Source: an uncultured Lachnospiraceae bacterium (GTDB lineage: Bacteria; Bacillota; Clostridia; Lachnospirales; Lachnospiraceae). From it: DNA of 64,000 nt. The notes below the pieces were generated by a model that made no database searches, was not told where the DNA came from, and saw nothing but the letters and a program-made list of their open reading frames with translations. A program made the translations under genes and the position numbers. Each line of letters opens with the position of its first letter. Position 1 is the first letter of the stretch. Shown here in pieces: positions 57,807 to 64,000 of this stretch. The stretch covers positions 1 through 64,000 of the forward strand of contig CAKRES010000013.1 of the NCBI GenBank assembly GCA_934317845.1, written 5' to 3'.

Positions 57807-58826
57807 TTAAAACTGATCTAAGAAACGTTTGTCATTTTCATATAATAAGCGCATATCATCAATCTCATACTTCAACAGTGCGATACGCTCTAAGCCAATA
57901 CCAAACGCAAATCCACTATATTCTTCCGGATCAATGCCACAGTCGTGAAGCACTTTTGGATGTACCATACCACATCCTAAGATCTCGATCCAGCCGCTTC
58001 CTTTACACATACGACAGCCTTTTCCACCACACTTAAAGCAGGTAACATCAACCTCAGCCGATGGCTCGGTAAATGGGAAATGATGCGGACGGAACTTCGT
58101 TTTGGTATCCGGTCCGAAAAACTCCTTTGCCCACTGGTTGATCGTTCCCTTTAAATCTGCAAAGGTAATACCTTTGTCCACAACCAGTCCCTCTACCTGA
58201 TGGAAGGATGGAGAATGTGTAGCATCCACCTCATCGGAACGGAATACTCTTCCCGGTGAAATAATACGGATCGGCATCCTTCCCTGCTCCATGATACGAG
58301 CCTGTACCGGAGATGTCTGGGTACGAAGTAAAATATCCTTCGTAATGTAGAAAGTGTCCTGCTCATCCTTTGCCGGATGATTTGCCGGAATATTTAACAG
58401 TTCAAAATTGTAATGGTCTAACTCTACCTCCGGGCCCTCTACTACTTCATAACCCATTCCGATAAAGACGCGCTCTAAATCCTCCAACGCGATCTGGTTA
58501 GGATGACGATGTCCGGTCATTTTCTTCTTGCCAGGCAGTGTTACGTCAATGACTTCGCGTTTCATTTTCTCCTCACGGATCTTTCGCTGAAGCATCGTCT
58601 TTTCCTTTTCTAATACATTTTCAATGGCGGCACGGGTATCGTTCACCATCTGTCCGACCTTCGGACGGTCTTCCGGAGCGACGTCCTTCATGCTCTTAAG
58701 CACCTGAGTCAGTTCGCCCTTTTTACCAAGAACGGATACTCTGATGTCGTTCAGTGCATCCAAGTCTTTGGCAGTTTCAATCTGTTTTAATGCTGCTTCT
58801 TTGATCGCATTCAACTTGTCTTTCAT
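57807..58826 (-). CDS. pheS: Phenylalanyl-tRNA synthetase alpha subunit
   Basis: The catalytic subunit of the enzyme that attaches phenylalanine to tRNA-Phe (339 residues). An N-terminal coiled coil (about 1-90) precedes the class II core: motif 2 SPGRVFRSDEVDATHSPSFH, motif GLERIALLKYEIDDMRLLYEN with motif 3, and a CFKCGGKGCRMCKGSGWIEI loop with four cysteines that could bind zinc, found in many Firmicute PheS. AAGGAG precedes the ATG. It is first in the T-box-controlled pheST operon. Confidence 0.97.
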   Translation of the reverse strand: MKDKLNAIKEAALKQIETAKDLDALNDIRVSVLGKKGELTQVLKSMKDVAPEDRPKVGQMVNDTRAAIENVLEKEKTMLQRKIREEKMKREVIDVTLPGKKKMTGHRHPNQIALEDLERVFIGMGYEVVEGPEVELDHYNFELLNIPANHPAKDEQDTFYITKDILLRTQTSPVQARIMEQGRMPIRIISPGRVFRSDEVDATHSPSFHQVEGLVVDKGITFADLKGTINQWAKEFFGPDTKTKFRPHHFPFTEPSAEVDVTCFKCGGKGCRMCKGSGWIEILGCGMVHPKVLHDCGIDPEEYSGFAFGIGLERIALLKYEIDDMRLLYENDKRFLDQF

Positions 58827-58852
58827 TGTGCGTTCTCCTTTTCTTAATAAAT

Positions 58853-59110
58853 TAAAAAAGCCCTATATGCAATTGCTTGCATATAGGGACGAATCATCGC
58901 GGTACCACCCTAGTTCCCGCACCATATCTTCCGGCACGGACCCTTCATTCTACTTAACGCGTAGGTAACGTCGGTCTCTACCATAAAATCTACTTCAAAA
59001 CCGCAGCTCAAACGGGAAATTCATCATGCATCTGAACTTTATCCGGCTCGCAGCGAATCACCGGAACTCTCTTGAAAAGAAAATGTATGACTACTGTGCG
59101 TTTTCATCGC
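58853..59110 (-). promoter_or_regulatory. T-box riboswitch (phenylalanine) of pheST
   Basis: The leader carries the invariant T-box sequence AGGGTGGTACCGCG (58899-58912 on the minus strand), which pairs with the free end of uncharged tRNA. A terminator stem, CCCTATATGCAA and complement plus T-run, follows at 58853-58888. Stem I upstream has GGTGATTCGCTGCGAGCC and an AATTTCCC region in which TTC (59016-59018) is the likely specifier codon, phenylalanine, agreeing with the downstream genes. When tRNA-Phe is uncharged, the antiterminator forms and pheST is expressed. Confidence 0.95.
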
Positions 59111-59123
59111 TTTTAACCATAAT

Positions 59124-59151
59124 ATTGTAACATATTCTGTAAAAATGTCAA
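59124..59151 (-). promoter_or_regulatory. Promoter of the pheST T-box operon
   Basis: Minus strand TTGACA, 16 bases, TACAAT, just before the T-box stem I. Confidence 0.8.
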
Positions 59152-59200
59152 CGGAAAAACGGTTCATTTTTCAAAAAAGACTTTCCTTTTTTTAAAAATC

Positions 59201-59209
59201 TGTTATAAT
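59201..59209 (+). promoter_or_regulatory. Extended -10 promoter of the YihY gene
   Basis: TGT directly followed by TATAAT, about 28 bases before the TTG start; the -35 region is a poor match. Confidence 0.5.
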
Positions 59210-59237
59210 ACCATAAGTATTTTGGGAGGTGAAAGAT

Positions 59238-60077
59238 TTGCTGAAACTGTTTTCTTTAGGATTTCGGGTTGCTGACGGTGTTACGAAACACCATCTGGGA
59301 GCTTATGCTGCACAGGCAGCATTCTTTACGGTACTGTCTTTCTTCCCATTTCTTATGTCTATCATGAGTTTGGTACAGTTTGTTCCGATTCCCAATGAGC
59401 AGATCAAAGATCTGATCATCTCGTTTATACCGGAAGCTTTTTATTCTTACATCGAGCCTTTGATCATGGATACTTTGGATAATTCCACCGGAACGGTGCT
59501 CTCTCTTTCCATTCTCGTTACATTATGGGCAGCTTCCAAAGGCGTTATGTCCATCAAAAACGGATTCAATACCATCACCAACTATCGAAAAAGCACCAAC
59601 TATTTTGTTGTTCGATTGATCTCTACCATATATACCCTGTTCTTTTCGTTCTCCATCATTTTACTGATGGTCGCTTTGGTGTTTGGTAATCAGATCCTTC
59701 ACACACTGATGAAAGAATTTCCATTTATTGCAGGAATAGCAAATACGATTGGTTCATTGCGAACCATTGTTGTGATCGCACTGTTGTTGCTCTTTTTCCT
59801 GTTTTTCTACCGTTTTTTACCGGATCAGAAAACCACATTTTTACACTGCATTCCCGGTGCACTTCTGTCTACGATCGGATGGGTAGGCACTTCGCTTGGT
59901 TTTTCCATCTACATCGATAACTTTAATAACTTCACTGTCATGTATGGTTCCTTAACCGGAATCATCTTAACTCTGTTGTGGCTTTACTTCTGTATGTTTA
60001 TCTTATTCATTGGCGGGGAATTGAATCACTGCTTATTCGGCGGACCAGAAAATGACATCTCCTATCTGCCGCTCTGA
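59238..60077 (+). CDS. YihY/UPF0761 family membrane protein
   Basis: A 279-residue inner-membrane protein with about six helices of the YihY (BrkB-like) family, whose function is not settled. YAAQAAFFTVLSFFPFLMSI, then LWAASKGVMSIKNGFNTI, and the C-terminal YGSLTGIILTLLWLYFCMFI with GGELNHCLF are typical. The frame opens with GTG at 59229, but GGGAGG is eight bases before TTG at 59238, so TTG is the likely start. Its end overlaps the convergent SpoIID-like gene by 16 bases with no terminator between them. Confidence 0.88.
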   Translation: MLKLFSLGFRVADGVTKHHLGAYAAQAAFFTVLSFFPFLMSIMSLVQFVPIPNEQIKDLIISFIPEAFYSYIEPLIMDTLDNSTGTVLSLSILVTLWAASKGVMSIKNGFNTITNYRKSTNYFVVRLISTIYTLFFSFSIILLMVALVFGNQILHTLMKEFPFIAGIANTIGSLRTIVVIALLLLFFLFFYRFLPDQKTTFLHCIPGALLSTIGWVGTSLGFSIYIDNFNNFTVMYGSLTGIILTLLWLYFCMFILFIGGELNHCLFGGPENDISYLPL

Positions 60078-62365
60078 TGCTCATACATATTGTGAAGTGT
60101 CGTTCCCTCAAAAAAGTAAGACAGCATCTGTTCATAGGTATAGCCTTTTTCTCCCATCGTCTTAGCTCCATTCTGACTCATACCTACTCCATGTCCATAG
60201 CCGCCACCATGATAGGTGACGGTTTTTATTTTTCCATTTTTTGTTTTTATAATATCAAAATAAAAATAGCCACTTGGAAGCATCGCCTGATTTAAGGTAC
60301 CGCCCCCATTTACCGTAATAGGGATTGTGCCATCTCCAAGCAATTTCCGGATGCCATATTCACTGGTCACCATAATCTGGGCTTTGGAACCTACGAGTAT
60401 CAGTGATTTTAATACTCCTGAGCTGCTCCGTTCTCCCACCTTGATATCTTTCAGCGAACCAATACTGGCAATCTCCTGCTGTTTGTAGTTTCCGTCATCC
60501 TGCTTTACGCTAACATAACGGGAAACACTGCTTAAATTTTTCTCAATCAATGCCTGAATCTGCTTCTTACTCATCGTTACTGTCCATCGAAACCATGGCT
60601 CTTCTTTTTCAAAAAAGTCATAGGCATTTGTATGATCTATGAAGGTACGGAACGTTGTTTCATCTTTTAAATCCAGTGTTCCCCCTTCACTTGCCTGCAG
60701 CTTTCCGGTAAGATAAGAAGGCGGTGCCGCATTTGAGATCCAAACATCAGAACTGTTTCCCGTATATCCACAAGAGGTGGAAAAGAAATATGTTGTAACA
60801 AGCGAATCGCCGTCATACAGCACCTGGCCACATGTACTATCCACGGCAAGAATACTCTCATCACACTCTTTTGTGTTGTTATATACCTGACTATTCACAC
60901 TGTCATCCAAATGTGCTCCATAAGCTAAAAAGGATGGATCGTGAAGCTGACTAAATGCAAAGCTTCTGGCACATACTGACTGAAGCTTCAATGCCTCACT
61001 GCCATATTGCACCGGCATCTCACTTGGTACAACAGCGTATAGATAAGGCTCCACACCCACTTCATTGACCAGTACCATTCCCTCCTCTGTTTTCGCAATC
61101 TCCAGACTGCCGCGATAGGACGGATTTCCATAGGCACGCTCGATACTCTTCACAATCAGACGTCCTTCCTGTGCCTTCGGTTCTATCCGGATACGCTCAT
61201 TAAGAGCCACATCCCCCGGCAAAAATGTAATCTCCTCTCCTTTCTGATAGGAGCCTTTTTTCTCTCCTTGTGACACGGAAAATGCAGTATCTGCCGTCAC
61301 AGTGATCTGCTCGTGGAATTTTGACTGAAATCCGGTCGTATTTAACAACACCCGAAGCATCGTTGTCTGTTCTGATGCCGGAATGATCACTGCCACTACC
61401 TGTTCCTGTTCTAAAACCAGATGAACAGATTTATAACTCATCAGTGCCGCCAGCGAAGAAAGTTCCTTGATCCCTTCGTATGTCACATACACCGGAAGCG
61501 TGCTGCTTCGTTTATACGTTTTTTTCTCCAAAGAAATGGAATCCTTTGTCACCGACACTACCTTGCCATTTACTGTTGCCTCTTTTTTAGTAACAGACTG
61601 TACCTGCTGGTTTGCAATCGTCACATCAACGACATGTCCGGCTGCATCGTTTGCTGCGTTTGTAACAGGAAGCGTCACTGTATTCTGTTTGGCAAAAATC
61701 GTAAGCTTCTCATTTTGTACTGCTCTACACCAGACGTTTTTTACAGTGATTGACCGGTTGCTCAAAGAAAGATACTGTAAAAATTCTCCCTCACAGGAAT
61801 AGTAACAGATCACCTTCCCAACCTTCTTTTTCATCTCTTTTTCAACTTTGGTATAGGTTCCGGCACTTGTCACAAGCTCCTTTTTCTTTTCATTATAAGA
61901 ATAAAGAAGTGCGTATTTTTTCTTCACCCGTGCACTATCCTTATAAAGCACCCGCAATGCATCGTACATCTTATAAAAATGCTGTGGCGTCATGGCGCGT
62001 TTACTCTTATGGGAAAAGGAAAAATCATCGACCGTTAATCCCAACTGTAATGCCACCTGTCCATAATCCTCATAAGTAAAGAATTTGTCCTTTTCAAACG
62101 CTTTCTTCGTCTCATCTATCGCAAACAGATTTCGCTCAAATGCGTCATAAATATAGGCATAATCCGGATCTTCTTTCCCTACATCCGAAAACGGAGATTC
62201 CCCGCTCTCCTCCTTCTGCTCCTGTGCGGCAAAAAGCAGAGAAAACAGCTTAGCAGCCTCTGCTCTCGTCACACCATCCTTGTTCTGTTCCCATCGAAAG
62301 GAGAGCATGATCGCAGTCAAAATACAGCCGGTCAGCACAAAAATGATTCCCATGCGTTTCTTCAT
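60062..62365 (-). CDS. SpoIID/LytB-domain protein with N-terminal anchor and SLH-like motif
   Basis: A 767-residue exported protein. One N-terminal helix anchors or exports it. Residues about 33-85 (TRAEAAKLF, then FSDV, DPDYAYIYDAFERN) look like a surface-layer homology motif. A long beta-rich region follows, then a SpoIID/LytB domain (about 430-767): NEVGVEPYLYAVVPSEMPVQ, GSEALKLQSVCARSFAFSQL, YFFSTSCGYTGNSSDVW and GGGYGHGVGMSQNGAKTM. In sporulation SpoIID is a lytic transglycosylase; this is longer and more like the vegetative LytB type that stimulates wall hydrolases. It has an own promoter (TTGAAC, 16 bases, TATATA; 62388-62415). Confidence 0.9.
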   Translation of the reverse strand: MKKRMGIIFVLTGCILTAIMLSFRWEQNKDGVTRAEAAKLFSLLFAAQEQKEESGESPFSDVGKEDPDYAYIYDAFERNLFAIDETKKAFEKDKFFTYEDYGQVALQLGLTVDDFSFSHKSKRAMTPQHFYKMYDALRVLYKDSARVKKKYALLYSYNEKKKELVTSAGTYTKVEKEMKKKVGKVICYYSCEGEFLQYLSLSNRSITVKNVWCRAVQNEKLTIFAKQNTVTLPVTNAANDAAGHVVDVTIANQQVQSVTKKEATVNGKVVSVTKDSISLEKKTYKRSSTLPVYVTYEGIKELSSLAALMSYKSVHLVLEQEQVVAVIIPASEQTTMLRVLLNTTGFQSKFHEQITVTADTAFSVSQGEKKGSYQKGEEITFLPGDVALNERIRIEPKAQEGRLIVKSIERAYGNPSYRGSLEIAKTEEGMVLVNEVGVEPYLYAVVPSEMPVQYGSEALKLQSVCARSFAFSQLHDPSFLAYGAHLDDSVNSQVYNNTKECDESILAVDSTCGQVLYDGDSLVTTYFFSTSCGYTGNSSDVWISNAAPPSYLTGKLQASEGGTLDLKDETTFRTFIDHTNAYDFFEKEEPWFRWTVTMSKKQIQALIEKNLSSVSRYVSVKQDDGNYKQQEIASIGSLKDIKVGERSSSGVLKSLILVGSKAQIMVTSEYGIRKLLGDGTIPITVNGGGTLNQAMLPSGYFYFDIIKTKNGKIKTVTYHGGGYGHGVGMSQNGAKTMGEKGYTYEQMLSYFFEGTTLHNMYEHQSGR

Positions 62366-62387
62366 ATTAACCTCCTTCAGACCATTT

Positions 62388-62415
62388 TATATAAGCGTAT
62401 GCCGTGCTCGTTCAA
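62388..62415 (-). promoter_or_regulatory. Promoter of the SpoIID-like gene
   Basis: Minus strand TTGAAC, 16 bases, TATATA, with AAGGAGG and the ATG just downstream. Confidence 0.5.
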
Positions 62416-62451
62416 ATATGCGGCAAGTCGATCCAACCTGATCTTCTACTG

Positions 62452-62480
62452 AAATAAAAAAAGCAGCATTCCTGCTGCTT
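62452..62480 (-). terminator. Terminator of the 6S RNA gene
   Basis: AAGCAGCA, loop, TGCTGCTT followed on the minus strand by TTTTTATTT. It ends the 6S RNA unit before the SpoIID-like gene promoter. Confidence 0.85.
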
Positions 62481-62494
62481 TTTTGTCTACGAAA

Positions 62495-62677
62495 TCTCCC
62501 AAGGTGCCGTTTTCTATATTTTGACGCCCTAGCTAAGCTAGGTGGATGTCCGCACATATAGATCTATCTTCCTCTGATCCTAGGAGGCCTGATATTACTA
62601 TATAAATATAGGAGTTCCTTTTCACGTAATGTAGGTTCAAAATAATAGAAGTTTTCGAACACTCCAGGAAATATGTT
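62495..62677 (-). ncRNA. ssrS: 6S RNA
   Basis: A roughly 180-base RNA that mimics an open promoter and binds the housekeeping RNA polymerase in stationary phase. The 5' end (ATTTCCTGGAGTGTTCG, minus strand) and 3' end (GGCACCTTGGGAGAT) pair into a long closing stem with G-U pairs, and both ends resemble E. coli 6S RNA (ends AUUUCUCUGAGAUGUUCG and GGCAUCUCGGAGAU). Inner helices (CCTAGCT/AGCTAGG, GTTC/GAAC) fit a rod with a central bubble. A strong promoter and a terminator enclose exactly this segment, and no coding frame is present. Confidence 0.82.
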
Positions 62678-62683
62678 ACCTAG

Positions 62684-62712
62684 ATTATATAATATTTATA
62701 TAGATTTTACAA
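62684..62712 (-). promoter_or_regulatory. Promoter of the 6S RNA gene
   Basis: Minus strand TTGTAA, 17 bases, TATAAT; the start would be at about 62677. Confidence 0.75.
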
Positions 62713-62792
62713 GTAATAATGACTAAATTATCCTGCTTTTTCTTTCTCCTTTTATCCATTCTTCCCTTTTTCATTTCCAACGTTTTTGTGCC

Positions 62793-62821
62793 TTGCATGG
62801 ATCTCATTCCTGTCATATAAT
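62793..62821 (+). promoter_or_regulatory. Promoter of the phosphofructokinase gene
   Basis: TTGCAT, 17 bases, TATAAT, 47 bases before the start codon. Confidence 0.75.
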
Positions 62822-62868
62822 GTTGATAGTTATGAGCTTATTTTTGACAACAGATTGGGAGGATACTC

Positions 62869-64000
62869 ATGAAAAAAAATTGTATTGTAGCACAATCAGG
62901 CGGTCCTACTGCTGCGATCAACGCAAGTCTTGCCGGTGTCATTGACGCTGCGATCAAAAGCCGTTCTTTTGACACCATCTACGGTTCGATCAACGGGATA
63001 CAGGGTGTATTACAACATAAGATCATTGCATTAAATGATACCTTTGCAAACAATGAAAGAGCCATCTCTACACTGATGACTTCACCAGCCATGTATTTAG
63101 GTTCCTGTCGCTATAAACTGCCGGACTATACGGTAGATCCGGCACAATATGACTTTATCTTTAAAACCTTTGAGCAGATGAATATCCATGCATTTTTTTA
63201 CATTGGAGGAAATGATTCCATGGATACGGTGGACAAGCTAAGTCAATATGCCAAAAAGATCGGATATGATATTTCCATCATTGGAATTCCGAAAACCATT
63301 GACAATGACCTGATGGAAACAGATCATACTCCAGGTTTTGGTTCCGCTGCCAAATTTGTTGCAACCTCTTTGTTAGAAATTGCCCACGATACCTATATAT
63401 ACGATGTGGAGAGTGTTACGATCGTCGAGATCATGGGACGGGATGCCGGATGGCTGACGGCAGCCTCTGCCCTTGCAAGAAATGATTATAACCATGCCCC
63501 AGACCTAATCTACTTACCGGAACGTGATTTTTCCACCTTCCAGTTTATCAACGATCTGAATCAGTTATTAAAGACAAATAAAAATGTGATCGTTGCAGTA
63601 TCCGAGGGAATCCATGATAAAGATGGACAATATATCAGTTCCACGCAGGCAGCTGCCGATGAATTTGGTCATGCACAGTTAAGTGGTACGGGAAAAGCGT
63701 TAGAGCATTTAGTCAAATCCACAATTGGATGCAAAGTACGTTCCATTGAATTAAATGTATTACAGCGCAGTGCGATGCATATTTCATCTCTGACCGATAT
63801 CAACGAAGCTTTCTCCTTGGGAAATGAGGCTGTTAAAGCTGCAGAAATGGGGCTCTCCTCTATTATGTTAACTTTAAACCGGGAGCATAACCACCCATAT
63901 ACTATTTCCATCGGTAATGTCGCAGTCAGTGACGTTGCTAATGCAGCTAAGCGTGTACCACAAAACTGGATCAACGAAGCCGGTAATGACATAACCGATG
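62869..64000 (+). CDS. 6-phosphofructokinase, PPi-dependent type (partial)
   Basis: Makes fructose 1,6-bisphosphate from fructose 6-phosphate. The first 377 codons are in the window and the frame runs off its right edge with no stop. It has CIVAQSGGPTAAINASLAG at the N-terminus, FYIGGNDSMDTVDKL, GIPKTIDNDLMETDHTPGFG and EIMGRDAGWLTAASALA. Lysine in PKTIDND, where ATP-dependent enzymes have glycine, and GGND in place of GGDGS point to pyrophosphate as phosphoryl donor. The length, over 377 residues, also fits the longer PPi clade. GGGAGG precedes the ATG. Confidence 0.92.
   Translation, partial: MKKNCIVAQSGGPTAAINASLAGVIDAAIKSRSFDTIYGSINGIQGVLQHKIIALNDTFANNERAISTLMTSPAMYLGSCRYKLPDYTVDPAQYDFIFKTFEQMNIHAFFYIGGNDSMDTVDKLSQYAKKIGYDISIIGIPKTIDNDLMETDHTPGFGSAAKFVATSLLEIAHDTYIYDVESVTIVEIMGRDAGWLTAASALARNDYNHAPDLIYLPERDFSTFQFINDLNQLLKTNKNVIVAVSEGIHDKDGQYISSTQAAADEFGHAQLSGTGKALEHLVKSTIGCKVRSIELNVLQRSAMHISSLTDINEAFSLGNEAVKAAEMGLSSIMLTLNREHNHPYTISIGNVAVSDVANAAKRVPQNWINEAGNDITD

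Noticed and set aside
1..64000. tRNA genes, insertion sequences, integrase or phage structural genes
   Set aside because: None found on reading both strands; the left accessory stretch has no mobility gene inside the window.

Overview
The window is chromosomal DNA of a low-to-moderate GC, anaerobic Firmicute, most likely a butyrate-producing member of the Lachnospiraceae (Clostridia). The evidence is a thl-crt-hbd-bcd-etfB-etfA operon plus butyrate kinase, a T-box in front of pheST, MurT/GatD, a fused fructose EIIABC, a PPi-type phosphofructokinase and AGGAGG-type ribosome binding sites throughout. No tRNA, rRNA, insertion sequence, integrase or CRISPR array was seen.

Layout. 1-4.4 kb: an AT-rich accessory stretch (two unrecognised membrane proteins, an alpha/beta hydrolase, two XRE regulators, a Com-like zinc ribbon and a small conserved-looking protein). 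4.5-9.3 kb: MntP, a secreted BIG2/NlpC-P60 wall protein, YitT and a purine permease. 9.4-15.4 kb: gltBD glutamate synthase. 15.9-19.9 kb: fructose uptake (fruR-fruK-fruA) followed by ptsH (HPr). 20-24.5 kb: a membrane diguanylate cyclase, a methyltransferase-like protein and an ABC-F ATPase. 24.7-28.1 kb: murT-gatD and buk. 28.2-34.4 kb: the butyrate operon. 34.6-55 kb: the nusA/infB/truB/rpsO/pnp translation and RNA-metabolism region, all on the minus strand (rimP, nusA, rnpM, ylxQ, infB, rbfA, nrnA, then truB, ribF, truA, rpsO, pnp), interrupted by a plus-strand amt-glnK pair, a PurF-like gene, an EAL gene and a patatin/aroD pair. 55-64 kb: a T-box-controlled pheST operon, YihY, a SpoIID/LytB-like protein, an unannotated 6S RNA gene and a partial phosphofructokinase.

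How it fits together. Fructose-1-phosphate made by FruA and FruK feeds glycolysis through PPi-PFK; acetyl-CoA is condensed by Thl and reduced to butyryl-CoA by Hbd, Crt and Bcd/EtfAB; Buk makes ATP and butyrate. Ammonium enters through Amt/GlnK and is fixed by GltBD. The two nitrogen operons (gltBD and amt-glnK) share a 13-of-15 identical element just after their -10 boxes, and amt has a terminator at the very start of its leader.

The most interesting items are RNA-level and paralog-level: a possible H-type pseudoknot in the pnp leader (9 + 8 perfect base pairs), attenuator-like hairpins in the amt and rimP-nusA leaders, the shared gltB/amt element, and a PurF paralog that has lost its glutaminase nucleophile and sits divergent from the ammonium transporter. 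All assignments are from reading the sequence; no database search was possible.
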